From the NCBI GenBank assembly GCA_955652195.1, contig CATPBC010000196.1, positions 1-8,305 of the forward strand: a DNA stretch of 8,305 bases. The letters run 5' to 3'. The stretch is from an uncultured Xanthobacteraceae bacterium (lineage in GTDB: Bacteria; Pseudomonadota; Alphaproteobacteria; Rhizobiales; Xanthobacteraceae). The notes below the pieces were generated by a model. The model worked only from the letters and a program-made list of their open reading frames with translations, made no database searches and was not told the origin of the DNA. Each line of letters opens with the position of its first letter. The stretch's first letter is position 1. Both the position numbers and the translations under genes were made by a program. Positions 1 to 5,941 of this stretch are shown piece after piece.

Positions 1-198
1 ACGGGCTTCCTCGGTACGCGCGGCGGTAAGCTCGCGCACGATGTAATCGGCCAGCGGCGGCCCGATGGCGCCATCGATCTCGAGCACAATGGCGCGGTCG
101 GCGGCCACGGCAGGCGTCGGCTGCACGGCAAACGCGGCCGCGGCCGCGGCCATAATTACGAGCATGGCGAGACGTATCGAAACGGTGCGCAAACGCAT
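1..198 (-). CDS. NfeD-family membrane serine protease (ClpP class), N-terminal fragment
   Basis: Only the first 66 codons are in the window; the gene runs off the left edge. The start is the ATG at 198-196, preceded by TAAGGATC, so an AGGA lies 2 nt upstream and overlaps the stop codon of the gene before it. The protein opens with a basic stretch (MRLRTVSIRL), a hydrophobic alanine-rich signal segment to about residue 35, then AIVLEIDGAIGPPLADYIVR. That last segment resembles the first strand and helix of the ClpP-like domain of NfeD1b proteins, which begin the mature part with a similar I-x-G-x-I-x-x-x-x-x-x-Y pattern. NfeD proteases are membrane-anchored, face the periplasm, and usually pair with a stomatin/SPFH protein that they cleave; such a partner would lie beyond the left edge. 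The catalytic Ser and Lys are outside the window, so the assignment rests on the N-terminal pattern. The alanine run is coded by three GCGGCC hexamers (134-151). Confidence 0.7.
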   Translation of the reverse strand, partial: MRLRTVSIRLAMLVIMAAAAAAFAVQPTPAVAADRAIVLEIDGAIGPPLADYIVRELTAARTEEAR

Positions 199-203
199 GA
201 TCC

Positions 204-1184
204 TTACTCAATCACCTCGTCGGCGGTGGCGAGCAACTGGTCCGGTATGTTCAGACCAAGCGCTTTCGCTGTTTTCATGTTGAGCACCAGATCGAACTTA
301 GTTGGCTGCACAACTGGCAGGTTGGCCGGCTTTTCACCTTTGAGAACCCGGCCGACGTAAATTGCGGCACGGCGATAGGTATCGGGCAAACTCGCTCCAT
401 AGCTCATCAGCCCGCCGGCGACAGCGTATTCCCGCAAACCGTAGATGGCCGGAACGCCATATCGCACTGCCAACGCCACTATCCGGTCCCGCTGGCTGTC
501 GAAGAACGGCTCGGCAGGCACCGCGAGCCCATTGACGCCGGCCTTCGGCAAAGATGCGAAGACTTCATCCAGGTCACCCTCAGTACTGGCATTGAGGACA
601 TGGACCGCAATGCCCAACGTTTTTGCGGCCGCGGACGCTTCTGATACATAAACCGGTGCGCCCGGATTCGATGGGTTCACCAAGTAGCCGATCACCGTTG
701 CTGCCGGCAGCAGCTGTTTGAGGAGCTGAACGCTTTTCGCCGCTAACTCCGACGGCATGAGGCTCATGCCGGTGACGTTTCCCCCGGGCCGATTGAGACT
801 CGCCACGAGCCCGATCCGGTCCGGGTCGATGGCGGCTGAGAAGACGATAGGAATTGTCTGGGTAGCAGCTTTGGCAGCAAACGCCGCCGGCGGCCCGCCT
901 GCGGTAAAGAGTACAGTCACTTGAAGTCCAACGAGTTCGGCCGCCAGCGCGGGCAGCCGCTCGTAGTGGCCTTCCGCCCAGCGAAAAGCGACAAGCGCGT
1001 TCTGGCCCTCAATGAAACCGGCTTCGCGCAGGCCCTGACGAAATGCCGCGACGACTCCGGCCGATTCTCCGGGTGATCGACTGCTGAGAAATCCAATCAC
1101 CGGCATTGCCGGCTGCTGCGCGCGCACTGCGAACGGCCACGCCGCCGCGGCGCAGATAACGCAAATAAACTGACGCCGTCTCAT
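204..1184 (-). CDS. ABC-type substrate-binding protein (ABC_sub_bind / TrpX-like family)
   Basis: Periplasmic solute-binding protein, 326 aa from the ATG at 1184-1182. This start follows GGGAGC at a 4-nt spacing and gives the family-typical leader MRRRQFICVICAAAAW; the frame could extend to 1223, but that adds 13 residues before the leader. The leader is a signal peptide with an arginine cluster followed by F-I (Tat-like), with a likely cut after AVRA. The mature part has the standard ABC_sub_bind pattern: VIGFLSSRSPGES near the N-terminus, FRQGLREAGFIEGQN, a segment GHYERLPALAAELV, then TIPIVFSAAIDP and LNRPGGNVTG, and the C-terminal PTKFDLVLNMKTAKALGL. Length is normal (about 320-330 aa). 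The ligand cannot be read from the sequence; relatives are annotated for amino acids or unknown solutes. No permease or ATPase gene is next to it, so it appears to be an orphan binding protein. The NfeD-like gene starts 5 bp after its stop, suggesting one transcript. Confidence 0.9.
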   Translation of the reverse strand: MRRRQFICVICAAAAWPFAVRAQQPAMPVIGFLSSRSPGESAGVVAAFRQGLREAGFIEGQNALVAFRWAEGHYERLPALAAELVGLQVTVLFTAGGPPAAFAAKAATQTIPIVFSAAIDPDRIGLVASLNRPGGNVTGMSLMPSELAAKSVQLLKQLLPAATVIGYLVNPSNPGAPVYVSEASAAAKTLGIAVHVLNASTEGDLDEVFASLPKAGVNGLAVPAEPFFDSQRDRIVALAVRYGVPAIYGLREYAVAGGLMSYGASLPDTYRRAAIYVGRVLKGEKPANLPVVQPTKFDLVLNMKTAKALGLNIPDQLLATADEVIE

Positions 1185-1223
1185 TGCCGCTCCCGCGCTC
1201 ACGAACCCATGGTAGCCGGTCAC

Positions 1224-1463
1224 ACCGGCAGACTGGAAGCGGTCAGGTGGGAACGCGAAAGTCGCCGAAACAGCTCAATCGCAGCAAAAATCGAACCGGG
1301 TGTCTGCCGGTTTCGGCGGCGGGTTTAAACGATGCGTCGGCTGAAGCGAAATGGTTTTAGGTTGAATCGCCATTTCGCTTTAGCTCATTGTTTGAGCATG
1401 ATCTTTTCCGAAAACCGGTTTCCACTTTTCGGGATCATGCTTTAGCGATGCGCGCAAAAGATC
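1224..1463. other. Intergenic stretch with a hairpin repeat, no gene
   Basis: No reading frame here looks coding. The left half (about 1185-1340) is the upstream region of the ABC substrate-binding gene and should hold its promoter, but no clear -35/-10 pair stands out. The right half is filled by the two-hairpin repeat described separately. Confidence 0.6.
1344..1440. repeat. Two-hairpin dispersed intergenic repeat (rhizobial palindromic type)
   Basis: Two adjacent inverted repeats. The first has perfect 11-bp arms, AAGCGAAATGG (1344-1354) and CCATTTCGCTT (1370-1380), around a 15-nt loop. The second pairs GCATGATC (1396-1403) with GATCATGC (1433-1440) and CCGAAAA (1408-1414) with TTTTCGG (1426-1432), with a TTTT bulge on one side and an 11-nt loop. 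Both are followed by GCTTTAGC. From memory, sequences very like TTTGAGCATGATCTTTTCC are scattered between genes in Bradyrhizobium, Rhodopseudomonas and relatives. It starts 23 bp after the stop of the minus-strand hypothetical gene, so the hairpins could stabilise or end that transcript. Seen: the pairing. Recalled: the dispersal. Confidence 0.75.
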
Positions 1464-1814
1464 TTACTGCTCACCGCCGTACTTGATGCCGAGATCGCGC
1501 TGAATCATCAGCCGGATGAATGGATCGGGATCGTCGCCGAGATAATCATTTGCATTGTAAAGCGGGCCACAATGGAAAAAATTCGCGCCACGGCAGTGCT
1601 GCGCCGTGCCCGCCACAACGGTCGGCGGCGTGCCGGCATGCGGATGTCTTAACTTGTGGCCAGCATCGGCGCTCGGCGCCTGCAAGACGGACAAGATGAC
1701 GGACAAGAAGATCGCGGCGATCAGAAGCTTGAGAGTTCGTAACGTCATAGCAGCGGAATTCATATCGGCAGAAGTCATATCCGCAGAAGCCATATCAGCA
1801 TTGGTCGATCGCAT
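1464..1814 (-). CDS. Small exported hypothetical protein with repeat-derived N-terminus
   Basis: I do not recognise this family. The longest form is 116 aa from the ATG at 1814-1812, but four more in-frame ATGs follow; none has a clear ribosome binding site. The ATG at 1748-1746 gives the most natural protein (94 aa): MTLRTLKLLIAAIFLSVILS, a classic signal peptide that would be cut near ADA (SADA/GHK), so the product is likely periplasmic or outside the cell. The residues before it (repeats of A-D-M-x-S) come from a 15-bp tandem repeat and look like an added extension. The mature part is about 65 aa: a His-rich start (HKLRHPHAG), two cysteines in the stretch QHCRGANFFHCGPLY that could form a disulfide, and an acidic turn (GDDPDP) before an amphipathic C-terminus ending in GIKYGGEQ. 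It stands alone, flanked by a terminator upstream and the hairpin repeat downstream. Confidence 0.6.
   Translation of the reverse strand: MRSTNADMASADMTSADMNSAAMTLRTLKLLIAAIFLSVILSVLQAPSADAGHKLRHPHAGTPPTVVAGTAQHCRGANFFHCGPLYNANDYLGDDPDPFIRLMIQRDLGIKYGGEQ
1741..1800. repeat. 15-bp tandem repeat, three good copies plus one degenerate
   Basis: Plus-strand units are GAATTCATATCGGCA (1756-1770), GAAGTCATATCCGCA (1771-1785) and GAAGCCATATCAGCA (1786-1800), preceded by a weaker copy at 1741-1755. The period of 15 keeps the reading frame of the minus-strand gene, adding the pentapeptide A-D-M-x-S per unit and one ATG per unit. Confidence 0.85.
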
Positions 1815-1889
1815 TCACGCGCACAGTCTAACACTCTGGCGGGTGTGTTATTCCGCGGGCGGGCAACTTTGGGGCAACACCCTCGACTG

Positions 1890-1932
1890 AAAAAACAAGG
1901 AGCCCCGACCGGTCGACCGGATGCGGAGCTCC
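1890..1932 (-). terminator. Rho-independent terminator of the MEDS-LuxR unit
   Basis: Read on the minus strand, GGAGCTCCG (1932-1924) pairs with CGGGGCTCC (1907-1899): nine pairs with one U-G. The loop contains the perfect 12-bp palindrome CCGGTCGACCGG (1909-1920), which can extend the fold. The stem is followed by TTGTTTTTT (1898-1890). It lies about 80 bp after the stop of the regulator gene, with no gene between, and upstream of the next minus-strand gene, so it separates the two transcripts. Confidence 0.85.
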
Positions 1933-2010
1933 ATGGCCTGACGTGTCATGACACTGTTAAGCCAAGCCCAAAACAACGCCGCACCGGCTCGTCGGTTCCA
2001 TCCCCTATCC

Positions 2011-2853
2011 TCATTCGGCCAAGACAATACGGACGAGATCGGCCGTGTTCTTGGCCCCCAGCTTTTGCAAAATGTTGGCGCGATGAAATTCGACGGTGCG
2101 CGGGCTTATTCCCAGTCTTTGCGCGGCCTCCTTGCTTGAGGCTCCCGTGACTATCCGGGCCAGAACGGCTTGTTCACGCGGCGTCAGCGTTGTCAGCTTG
2201 GCGGACTGGTGCATCGCCGCACCGACAACCTTGAAGTCTTGTTTTGACGAATTGGGCCTTCCGGCTTCATGGGTTTCGATGACTTCCCAAGAGCCATGGC
2301 GAAGCGCCGCTGTCAGCTGATGAGTGCGTGCTGCATCGAGAACTAAAGTAGAGTCGCTGTCCTGCAATGAAAATGAACAGACCACAATCATCTTCGTGCC
2401 AGCGATCGCTTCGTCGAGTTTCCTTTCCAATTCCCTAAACGCTGTCGAATCCGTCTTTTGCAGCCACGCGCTAGTTCCGTTGGCGCGCAAGCCGACATAG
2501 CCGTTGGAAATGGCCTTTTCAAGCTGCTCACGGAACCGCTGGACCACGGCAGCAAGTTCAAACTTGCCGTTTTTTGTAAACCACTGCTCTTGTGATGTTA
2601 GTTCGATATCGCCTTCCGACAAGTGGCGATCAAAATCAGAGATGCCGCGTCGCAATACGTCCAATGCATCTTGTCGCGTTATAGACGGTTGCAATATCCA
2701 TAAGCAGAACTCTTTGTTTTCCAATCCGGCCCTGAAATATGGGACCATCGTGTCCAACAAATCCTGTTTCGTTTCGTAAAACAGACAAAGATGTGTGCCC
2801 CAGGGGATGCTGCCCTGCACTATGATGCCGGTCGGCCTAGGACTATCGTTCAA
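2011..2853 (-). CDS. MEDS-domain LuxR-family transcriptional regulator
   Basis: A one-component DNA-binding regulator of 280 aa. The N-terminal part (about residues 14-180) matches the MEDS sensory domain, first defined in DcmR-type regulators of methylotrophs and methanogens: GTHLCLFYETKQDLLD, VPYFRAGLENKEFCLWI, and a later VVCSFSLQDSD segment. The C-terminus (223-278) is a LuxR-type helix-turn-helix with LTPREQAVLARI, SSKEAAQRLGISPRTVEFH and LGAKNTADLVRIVL. There is no receiver domain, so phosphorylation control is unlikely; the ligand of MEDS is unknown. There is no ATG at the right place. I chose the TTG at 2853-2851 because GGAG sits 9 nt upstream and the product starts near the homologous block (NDSPRPTGI); a TTG at 2877 is possible but has no binding site. 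It follows the 102-aa gene by 60 bp and ends before a strong terminator. An inverted repeat covers its ribosome binding site. Confidence 0.9.
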   Translation of the reverse strand: MNDSPRPTGIIVQGSIPWGTHLCLFYETKQDLLDTMVPYFRAGLENKEFCLWILQPSITRQDALDVLRRGISDFDRHLSEGDIELTSQEQWFTKNGKFELAAVVQRFREQLEKAISNGYVGLRANGTSAWLQKTDSTAFRELERKLDEAIAGTKMIVVCSFSLQDSDSTLVLDAARTHQLTAALRHGSWEVIETHEAGRPNSSKQDFKVVGAAMHQSAKLTTLTPREQAVLARIVTGASSKEAAQRLGISPRTVEFHRANILQKLGAKNTADLVRIVLAE

Positions 2854-2862
2854 GGAAACGCG

Positions 2863-2911
2863 CTCCAACGCGCCCAACTTGATAGTCGCACGAAAAGGCG
2901 TCGCGTTGGAG
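2863..2911 (-). promoter_or_regulatory. Inverted repeat that would sequester the regulator's ribosome binding site
   Basis: CTCCAACGCG (2863-2872) and CGCGTTGGAG (2902-2911) are perfect 10-bp inverted arms around a 29-nt loop. On the minus-strand mRNA the 5' arm starts 2 nt after the stop codon of the 102-aa gene (2916-2914) and carries CUCC; the 3' arm carries the GGAG that serves the TTG start at 2853. Folding would hide this GGAG. A ribosome ending on the upstream stop codon would cover the 5' arm and free it, so the layout suits translational coupling. The pairing is seen; the role is inferred. Confidence 0.6.
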
Positions 2912-2913
2912 GT

Positions 2914-3222
2914 CTATTTGTCCCGCTTAGCGCGTTCCAGCAGGGCCTCGATTTCCACGGCTTTCGCCATCAACTCGTAACCTGCGACTTCCAGGGCCCC
3001 AGCTATTTGCTGTCTGAGGCCAGCGATTCTCGCGCAGCGAAAGCAGTCGTCCGCCTCACGCACAAGACGCTCCGCATCGTCAGCGGTGGCCGCGTGATGC
3101 GGTTCGGAAAGGCCAACCGCTGCATCTCTCAGCAATCTAGCACTTAGCGAAACGATCAACTCGCGCAGGTGTCGATTTTCTGATTTTAGAGACTGCAACT
3201 CAGATTCTTGTTTGCCGGCCAT
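2914..3222 (-). CDS. 102-aa hypothetical protein with coiled-coil-like N-terminus
   Basis: I do not recognise a named family. The 102-aa product has no signal peptide and no membrane segment, so it should be cytosolic. Residues about 5-32 (QESELQSLKSENRHLRELIV and the following SLSARLL) have leucines and isoleucines at heptad-like spacing between charged residues, suggesting a coiled coil. The middle is Ala/Asp/Glu-rich (ATADDAERLVREADD), then a Cys pair (CFRC) and a long helix-like C-terminus (MAKAVEIEALLERAKRDK). The ATG at 3222-3220 directly follows a TAA in the same frame and lacks a good ribosome binding site, so the start is only moderately certain. It is the first gene of a likely two-gene unit with the MEDS-LuxR regulator 60 bp downstream. 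Its small, helical, oligomer-prone form would suit a partner or modulator of that regulator, but this is inference from position only. Confidence 0.65.
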   Translation of the reverse strand: MAGKQESELQSLKSENRHLRELIVSLSARLLRDAAVGLSEPHHAATADDAERLVREADDCFRCARIAGLRQQIAGALEVAGYELMAKAVEIEALLERAKRDK

Positions 3223-3286
3223 TTAGCTTTGATTGCAGAAAAGCCGCCCTGAGCGATATTTGGGTTTCTCCTCTATCTTGCGACAG

Positions 3287-3330
3287 CTAGTACTTTTACC
3301 GGATTCCCCAATATCCAGTAATTTTACCTG
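3287..3330. promoter_or_regulatory. Pair of 16-bp direct repeats, possible operator
   Basis: CTAGTACTTTTACCGG (3287-3302) and CCAGTAATTTTACCTG (3315-3330) agree at 13 of 16 positions and start 28 bp apart. They lie 65-108 bp upstream of the ATG of the 102-aa gene, where a regulator site would be expected. The unit length fits a LuxR-type dimer site, so self-regulation by the downstream MEDS-LuxR protein is one guess. No convincing -35/-10 pair was found nearby. Confidence 0.4.
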
Positions 3331-3467
3331 CAAAATGACAGTCGACCAGACAATAAAGTGCGACGCGCAAACTATTTTCGCTTTGTGAGCAAGGCCGTCT
3401 AATTTGCTCACTTCAGTTCGCCGGTCTCGATAGCGGTCTCGATCGGCTTAGCGGTCGAGGAGCAAGC

Positions 3468-3893
3468 CTACTTGCCTTCGTTCCAGATATCCGCGGCGAG
3501 CTTCCAATTCTTGCCGACCTTCTCCCAGACCACGACGTATTTGCCGGTGACCTCCTTCGGCGGCGTTTCTTTGGTCTTTAAACTGAAGGTCCCGATCTCG
3601 CGCGCCGCAGCAGGTCCCAAGCGCTTGACATCGAGCGTCGTGACTTTCGGGTCGCTGACCTGCGCCGCCATGCCCTTCCACATCGCGCCGATCGCCGCCC
3701 TGCCCTTCACCATGGCAGAGCCAGGTGGAAACGCGGCCGCATCGACGGTGTACAGCGAGGCCACGCCATCGAAATCGCCTTTGTTGAAAAATTCCACCCA
3801 CTTGGCATTGGCGGCTTCGATATCCGCCCTCTGGGCAACGGCTGGCGCGATCAGTCCGACAGAGAAAGCAATCGCCAGTGCAATCTTGCGCAT
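3468..3893 (-). CDS. Exported SnoaL/DUF4440-like (NTF2-fold) protein
   Basis: A 141-aa protein. The start is the ATG at 3893-3891, which follows GGGG at a 6-nt spacing and gives a clean signal peptide (MRKIALAIAFSVGLIAPAVA, cut before QRAD); the frame could extend to 3944, but this would bury the leader. The mature part has the NTF2-like cone layout of the SnoaL/DUF4440 group (SgcJ/EcaC type): an N-terminal helix with NAKWVEFFNKGDFDGVASLY, then T-V-D-A-A-A-F-P-P-G, GRAAIGAMWKGM, and C-terminal strands TGKYVVVWEKVGKNWKLAADIWN. Such proteins bind small hydrophobic molecules or act as isomerases or hydrolases, but many are uncharacterised and the substrate cannot be inferred here. The signal peptide puts it in the periplasm. 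It is divergent from the TctC gene across a 218-bp region and has no operon partner. A short CGGTCTCGAT repeat (3422-3431 and 3434-3443) lies just past its stop. Confidence 0.8.
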   Translation of the reverse strand: MRKIALAIAFSVGLIAPAVAQRADIEAANAKWVEFFNKGDFDGVASLYTVDAAAFPPGSAMVKGRAAIGAMWKGMAAQVSDPKVTTLDVKRLGPAAAREIGTFSLKTKETPPKEVTGKYVVVWEKVGKNWKLAADIWNEGK

Positions 3894-3983
3894 GATCAAC
3901 CCCAGTTCTTTTGCTTTATGTCCGAACACAATACACAGTACCACATCGCTGGATGACCGCCCTGTTGGCCGTCAGAGTGACGA

Positions 3984-4013
3984 TTGACCGCCAATGTCGG
4001 CGATGGATCAAAT
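3984..4013 (+). promoter_or_regulatory. Candidate sigma70-like promoter for the TctC gene
   Basis: TTGACC (3984-3989) and TCAAAT (4008-4013) match the -35 and -10 consensus at 5/6 and 4/6 with an 18-bp spacer, about 100 bp upstream of the TctC start. This is the best pair I found in the divergent region, but such matches arise by chance and it is unproven. A second TTGACC at 4058-4063 has no good -10. Confidence 0.3.
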
Positions 4014-4111
4014 TAGAGTCAGGCTACGCGACAAATAGAATTCTTTCACGCGCCAGATTGACCCGCGCAAATCATTGGTGGAATAGACTTCGTGGATTTC
4101 GCCAGGAGGCG

Positions 4112-5101
4112 ATGGTGAAGCGCAGCCTTGTGCGGATACTCGCAGCGCTGGCCTTGTCTTGCGCCGCGTTATCTTGCGCCGCCCTTGCAGTCGCGGCCGA
4201 GACCTTTCCCTCGAATGTCATCCGCATCTTTGTGCCTTTTTCGGTGGGCACACCCTCTGACATCATCAGCCGCCTGATCGCCACTGAGCTGTCGGAGAGC
4301 GAAGGCTGGCGAGTAGTTGTGGAAGATCGCCCTGGCGCGGTCGGCACGATCGCCGGCAGCGAGGTTCTCAGGCAGGCCGCCGACGGTCATTCGCTCTATC
4401 TGATGAACGCGCCGGTCACTGCCGCGCCGGCGCTGCTACCGAACATGTCCTATGACTTGATCCGCGATTTTGCACCGGTGGTGCGGATTTCAACGTCCTA
4501 CAACGTGCTGGTCGTCAATCCATCGGTTCCGGCGAAATCGATTGCCGAACTCGCGGCGCTGCTCAAAAGCCGCCCTAACGAACTGGCGTTTTCCTCGGCC
4601 GGCTATGGCTCGCCCGCCCACCTCATCGGCGAATTGTTCATGCAGCAAACGGGCGTGCGCGCGCGACACGTTCCCTATCAGCAGTTTCCCCAGGCGACGG
4701 CGGATCTTCTCAACGGCACCAATCAATTTATGTTCATCGCCATCACGCCGGTTATCGGCCTCATCCAATCAGGCAAGCTGCGCGCGCTGGCCGTCACCGC
4801 GCCGCATCGCATTGCGATACTGCCGGATGTGCCCACGGCGATGGAGGAGGGATTTCCCGGTTTGGTGGTGGAAAATTGGCTAGGTTTTGCCGTGAAGAGC
4901 GGCACCGCGGACGCAATCGTGTTGCGCCTGAACGAGGCAGTGAACAGAGCATTGGCGAAGCCAAATGTTCGCGAGGCCATCGATCACATGGGCGCGGAGC
5001 CGATTGGCGGAACAGCCGCGGAATTTGGTCAAATCATTAAATCAGAAGTGGCGCACTGGACCAAGGTGGTGAGGGATTCCGGCATCGAGATGAAGGAATG
5101 A
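4112..5101 (+). CDS. Bug/TctC-family tricarboxylate-type substrate-binding protein
   Basis: Periplasmic binding protein of 329 aa, normal for the Bug (TctC) family that feeds tripartite tricarboxylate transporters. The open frame begins at 3911, but the ATG at 4112 follows a full AGGAGG (4104-4109) and starts a signal peptide (MVKRSLVRILAALALSCAAL...VAA, cut near residue 29). The AGGAGG is only 2 nt from this ATG; the next codon, GTG at 4115, has the ideal 5-nt spacing and may be the true start, with one residue of difference. Family marks: IRIFVPFSVGTPSDIISRLI, VVVEDRPGAVGTIAGSEVL, A-x-D-G-H-S-L, SSAGYGSPAHLIGELF, a Q-A-T-A-D-L-L-N-G segment, GKLRALAVTAPHRIAILPDV and PTAMEEGFPGL. No TctA or TctB membrane gene is nearby, so it is an orphan, as is common in this family. 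The ligand (a carboxylate is usual) cannot be told. The leader contains an SCAAL duplication (4157-4182). Confidence 0.93.
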   Translation: MVKRSLVRILAALALSCAALSCAALAVAAETFPSNVIRIFVPFSVGTPSDIISRLIATELSESEGWRVVVEDRPGAVGTIAGSEVLRQAADGHSLYLMNAPVTAAPALLPNMSYDLIRDFAPVVRISTSYNVLVVNPSVPAKSIAELAALLKSRPNELAFSSAGYGSPAHLIGELFMQQTGVRARHVPYQQFPQATADLLNGTNQFMFIAITPVIGLIQSGKLRALAVTAPHRIAILPDVPTAMEEGFPGLVVENWLGFAVKSGTADAIVLRLNEAVNRALAKPNVREAIDHMGAEPIGGTAAEFGQIIKSEVAHWTKVVRDSGIEMKE

Positions 5102-5125
5102 GAATTTTCGGCTTCTCGCCTTTTT
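5100..5125 (+). terminator. Weak terminator-like hairpin after the TctC gene
   Basis: GAGAA (5100-5104) can pair with TTCTC (5113-5117), or GGC (5110-5112) with GCC (5118-5120), followed by TTTTT (5121-5125). The stem is short, so this is a weak intrinsic terminator at best. The remaining bases to 5237, between two convergent genes, show nothing else. Confidence 0.35.
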
Positions 5126-5237
5126 AAGATGCAATAAACATAGCTGGCTGCTCACCGATCAGGTTCGGCCGTACTTCCAACAAGCGAAATAAGTTCTCGT
5201 CGCTTCACCGGCGGAAACTCCAATCTGGACGCTAATC

Positions 5238-5669
5238 CTAGCGCAACAGCGCCCATATGAAGATCGCGGTCGCAGCCAGCCCAAGCGCCGTACGAACCGC
5301 ATGCAGGTTCGACCATTCTTGTATGAGCTTACGGCTATGGGGACCTGCACCGGCTGGATCGATCGCCATGAGCTCGTTGTTCGTCGGCATAATGACGAAG
5401 ATGGTGTAGGGCCAATTGGCAACGAGCACCAACGCACCGACCAGCCAAAGCCAGACACCGGTTTGCCACCATGCCAGTATTCCCAAGACGAAACCGATCA
5501 CGGCAAGTGAGGCTTGCATGATGAAGCCGCGCTTGTAAGCGGGTTTCCATTCAACAAGCAAGGATCGATCGTCGAGATGCAGCCGCGCCGGCTGCTCGGC
5601 GAAATTGACGTAGAATGCCGCCCCGAAGAAAATTGCAGCGGCAGTCAATGCGAACAGGCCGACGATCAT
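5238..5669 (-). CDS. DUF1772-family four-helix membrane protein
   Basis: A 143-aa inner-membrane protein of the DUF1772 (anthrone-oxygenase-like) family. Four hydrophobic segments are visible: about residues 1-21 (MIVGLFALTAAAIFFGAAFY), 46-66, 72-94 and 121-142. Conserved family points are E-Q-P-A-R after helix 1, EWKPAYKRGF before helix 2, NWPYTIFVIMPTNNEL at the end of helix 3, and W-x-x-L-H-x-V-R-T before helix 4. Some relatives act as anthrone oxygenases in polyketide pathways; most bacterial members are of unknown function, and no polyketide genes are here. The start is uncertain: the ATG at 5669 gives the family-typical N-terminus but has a weak binding site, whereas the GTG at 5732 has GGAG 8 nt upstream and would add 21 residues. 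The frame is open back to a GTG at 5771. It lies well downstream of the SOD gene on the same strand, but the gap makes co-transcription uncertain. Confidence 0.8.
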   Translation of the reverse strand: MIVGLFALTAAAIFFGAAFYVNFAEQPARLHLDDRSLLVEWKPAYKRGFIMQASLAVIGFVLGILAWWQTGVWLWLVGALVLVANWPYTIFVIMPTNNELMAIDPAGAGPHSRKLIQEWSNLHAVRTALGLAATAIFIWALLR

Positions 5670-5941
5670 GGCGACTGATCCGAATGTGTTTAGCGCCGAT
5701 GCGCCAACAAGATCACCGTTTTGCGCAGCCACATGTGTTGCTCCAGTGACTGAAAACTGGTTGACACGCACACCTTATGAACGACCTTGGCGCCGCCGTG
5801 TTCCCGTCTACGTGGGATTCAGAATCATGCGAAAGACGGCGCGCTGCCGATCTTTCGCCCGGTGGCACAATTGACGACCGCGACGATGCGAACGCGTGAC
5901 CGCAATCTGCACCGGAGGCCACGGCTCTGTTCTAGGACCTG

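Noticed and set aside
134..151. Three GCGGCC hexamers as a regulatory repeat
   Set aside because: They code for the alanine run of the NfeD-like signal peptide and are explained by codon choice in a GC-rich genome.
3223..3411. 62-codon minus-strand ORF ending directly before the 102-aa gene's ATG
   Set aside because: It has no recognisable protein pattern, overlaps the direct repeats, and its stop abuts the real start. It is best seen as the upstream regulatory region.
3422..3443. CGGTCTCGAT repeated twice after the SnoaL-like gene
   Set aside because: Only two 10-bp copies in GC-rich sequence; likely chance, no sign of an array.
3472..3987. 171-codon plus-strand ORF opposite the SnoaL-like gene
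   Set aside because: The minus strand has a signal peptide and NTF2-type pattern; the plus product resembles no protein family.
3911..4111. N-terminal extension of the TctC reading frame
   Set aside because: The extra 67 residues precede a clear signal peptide and an AGGAGG-supported start, and overlap the divergent promoter region.
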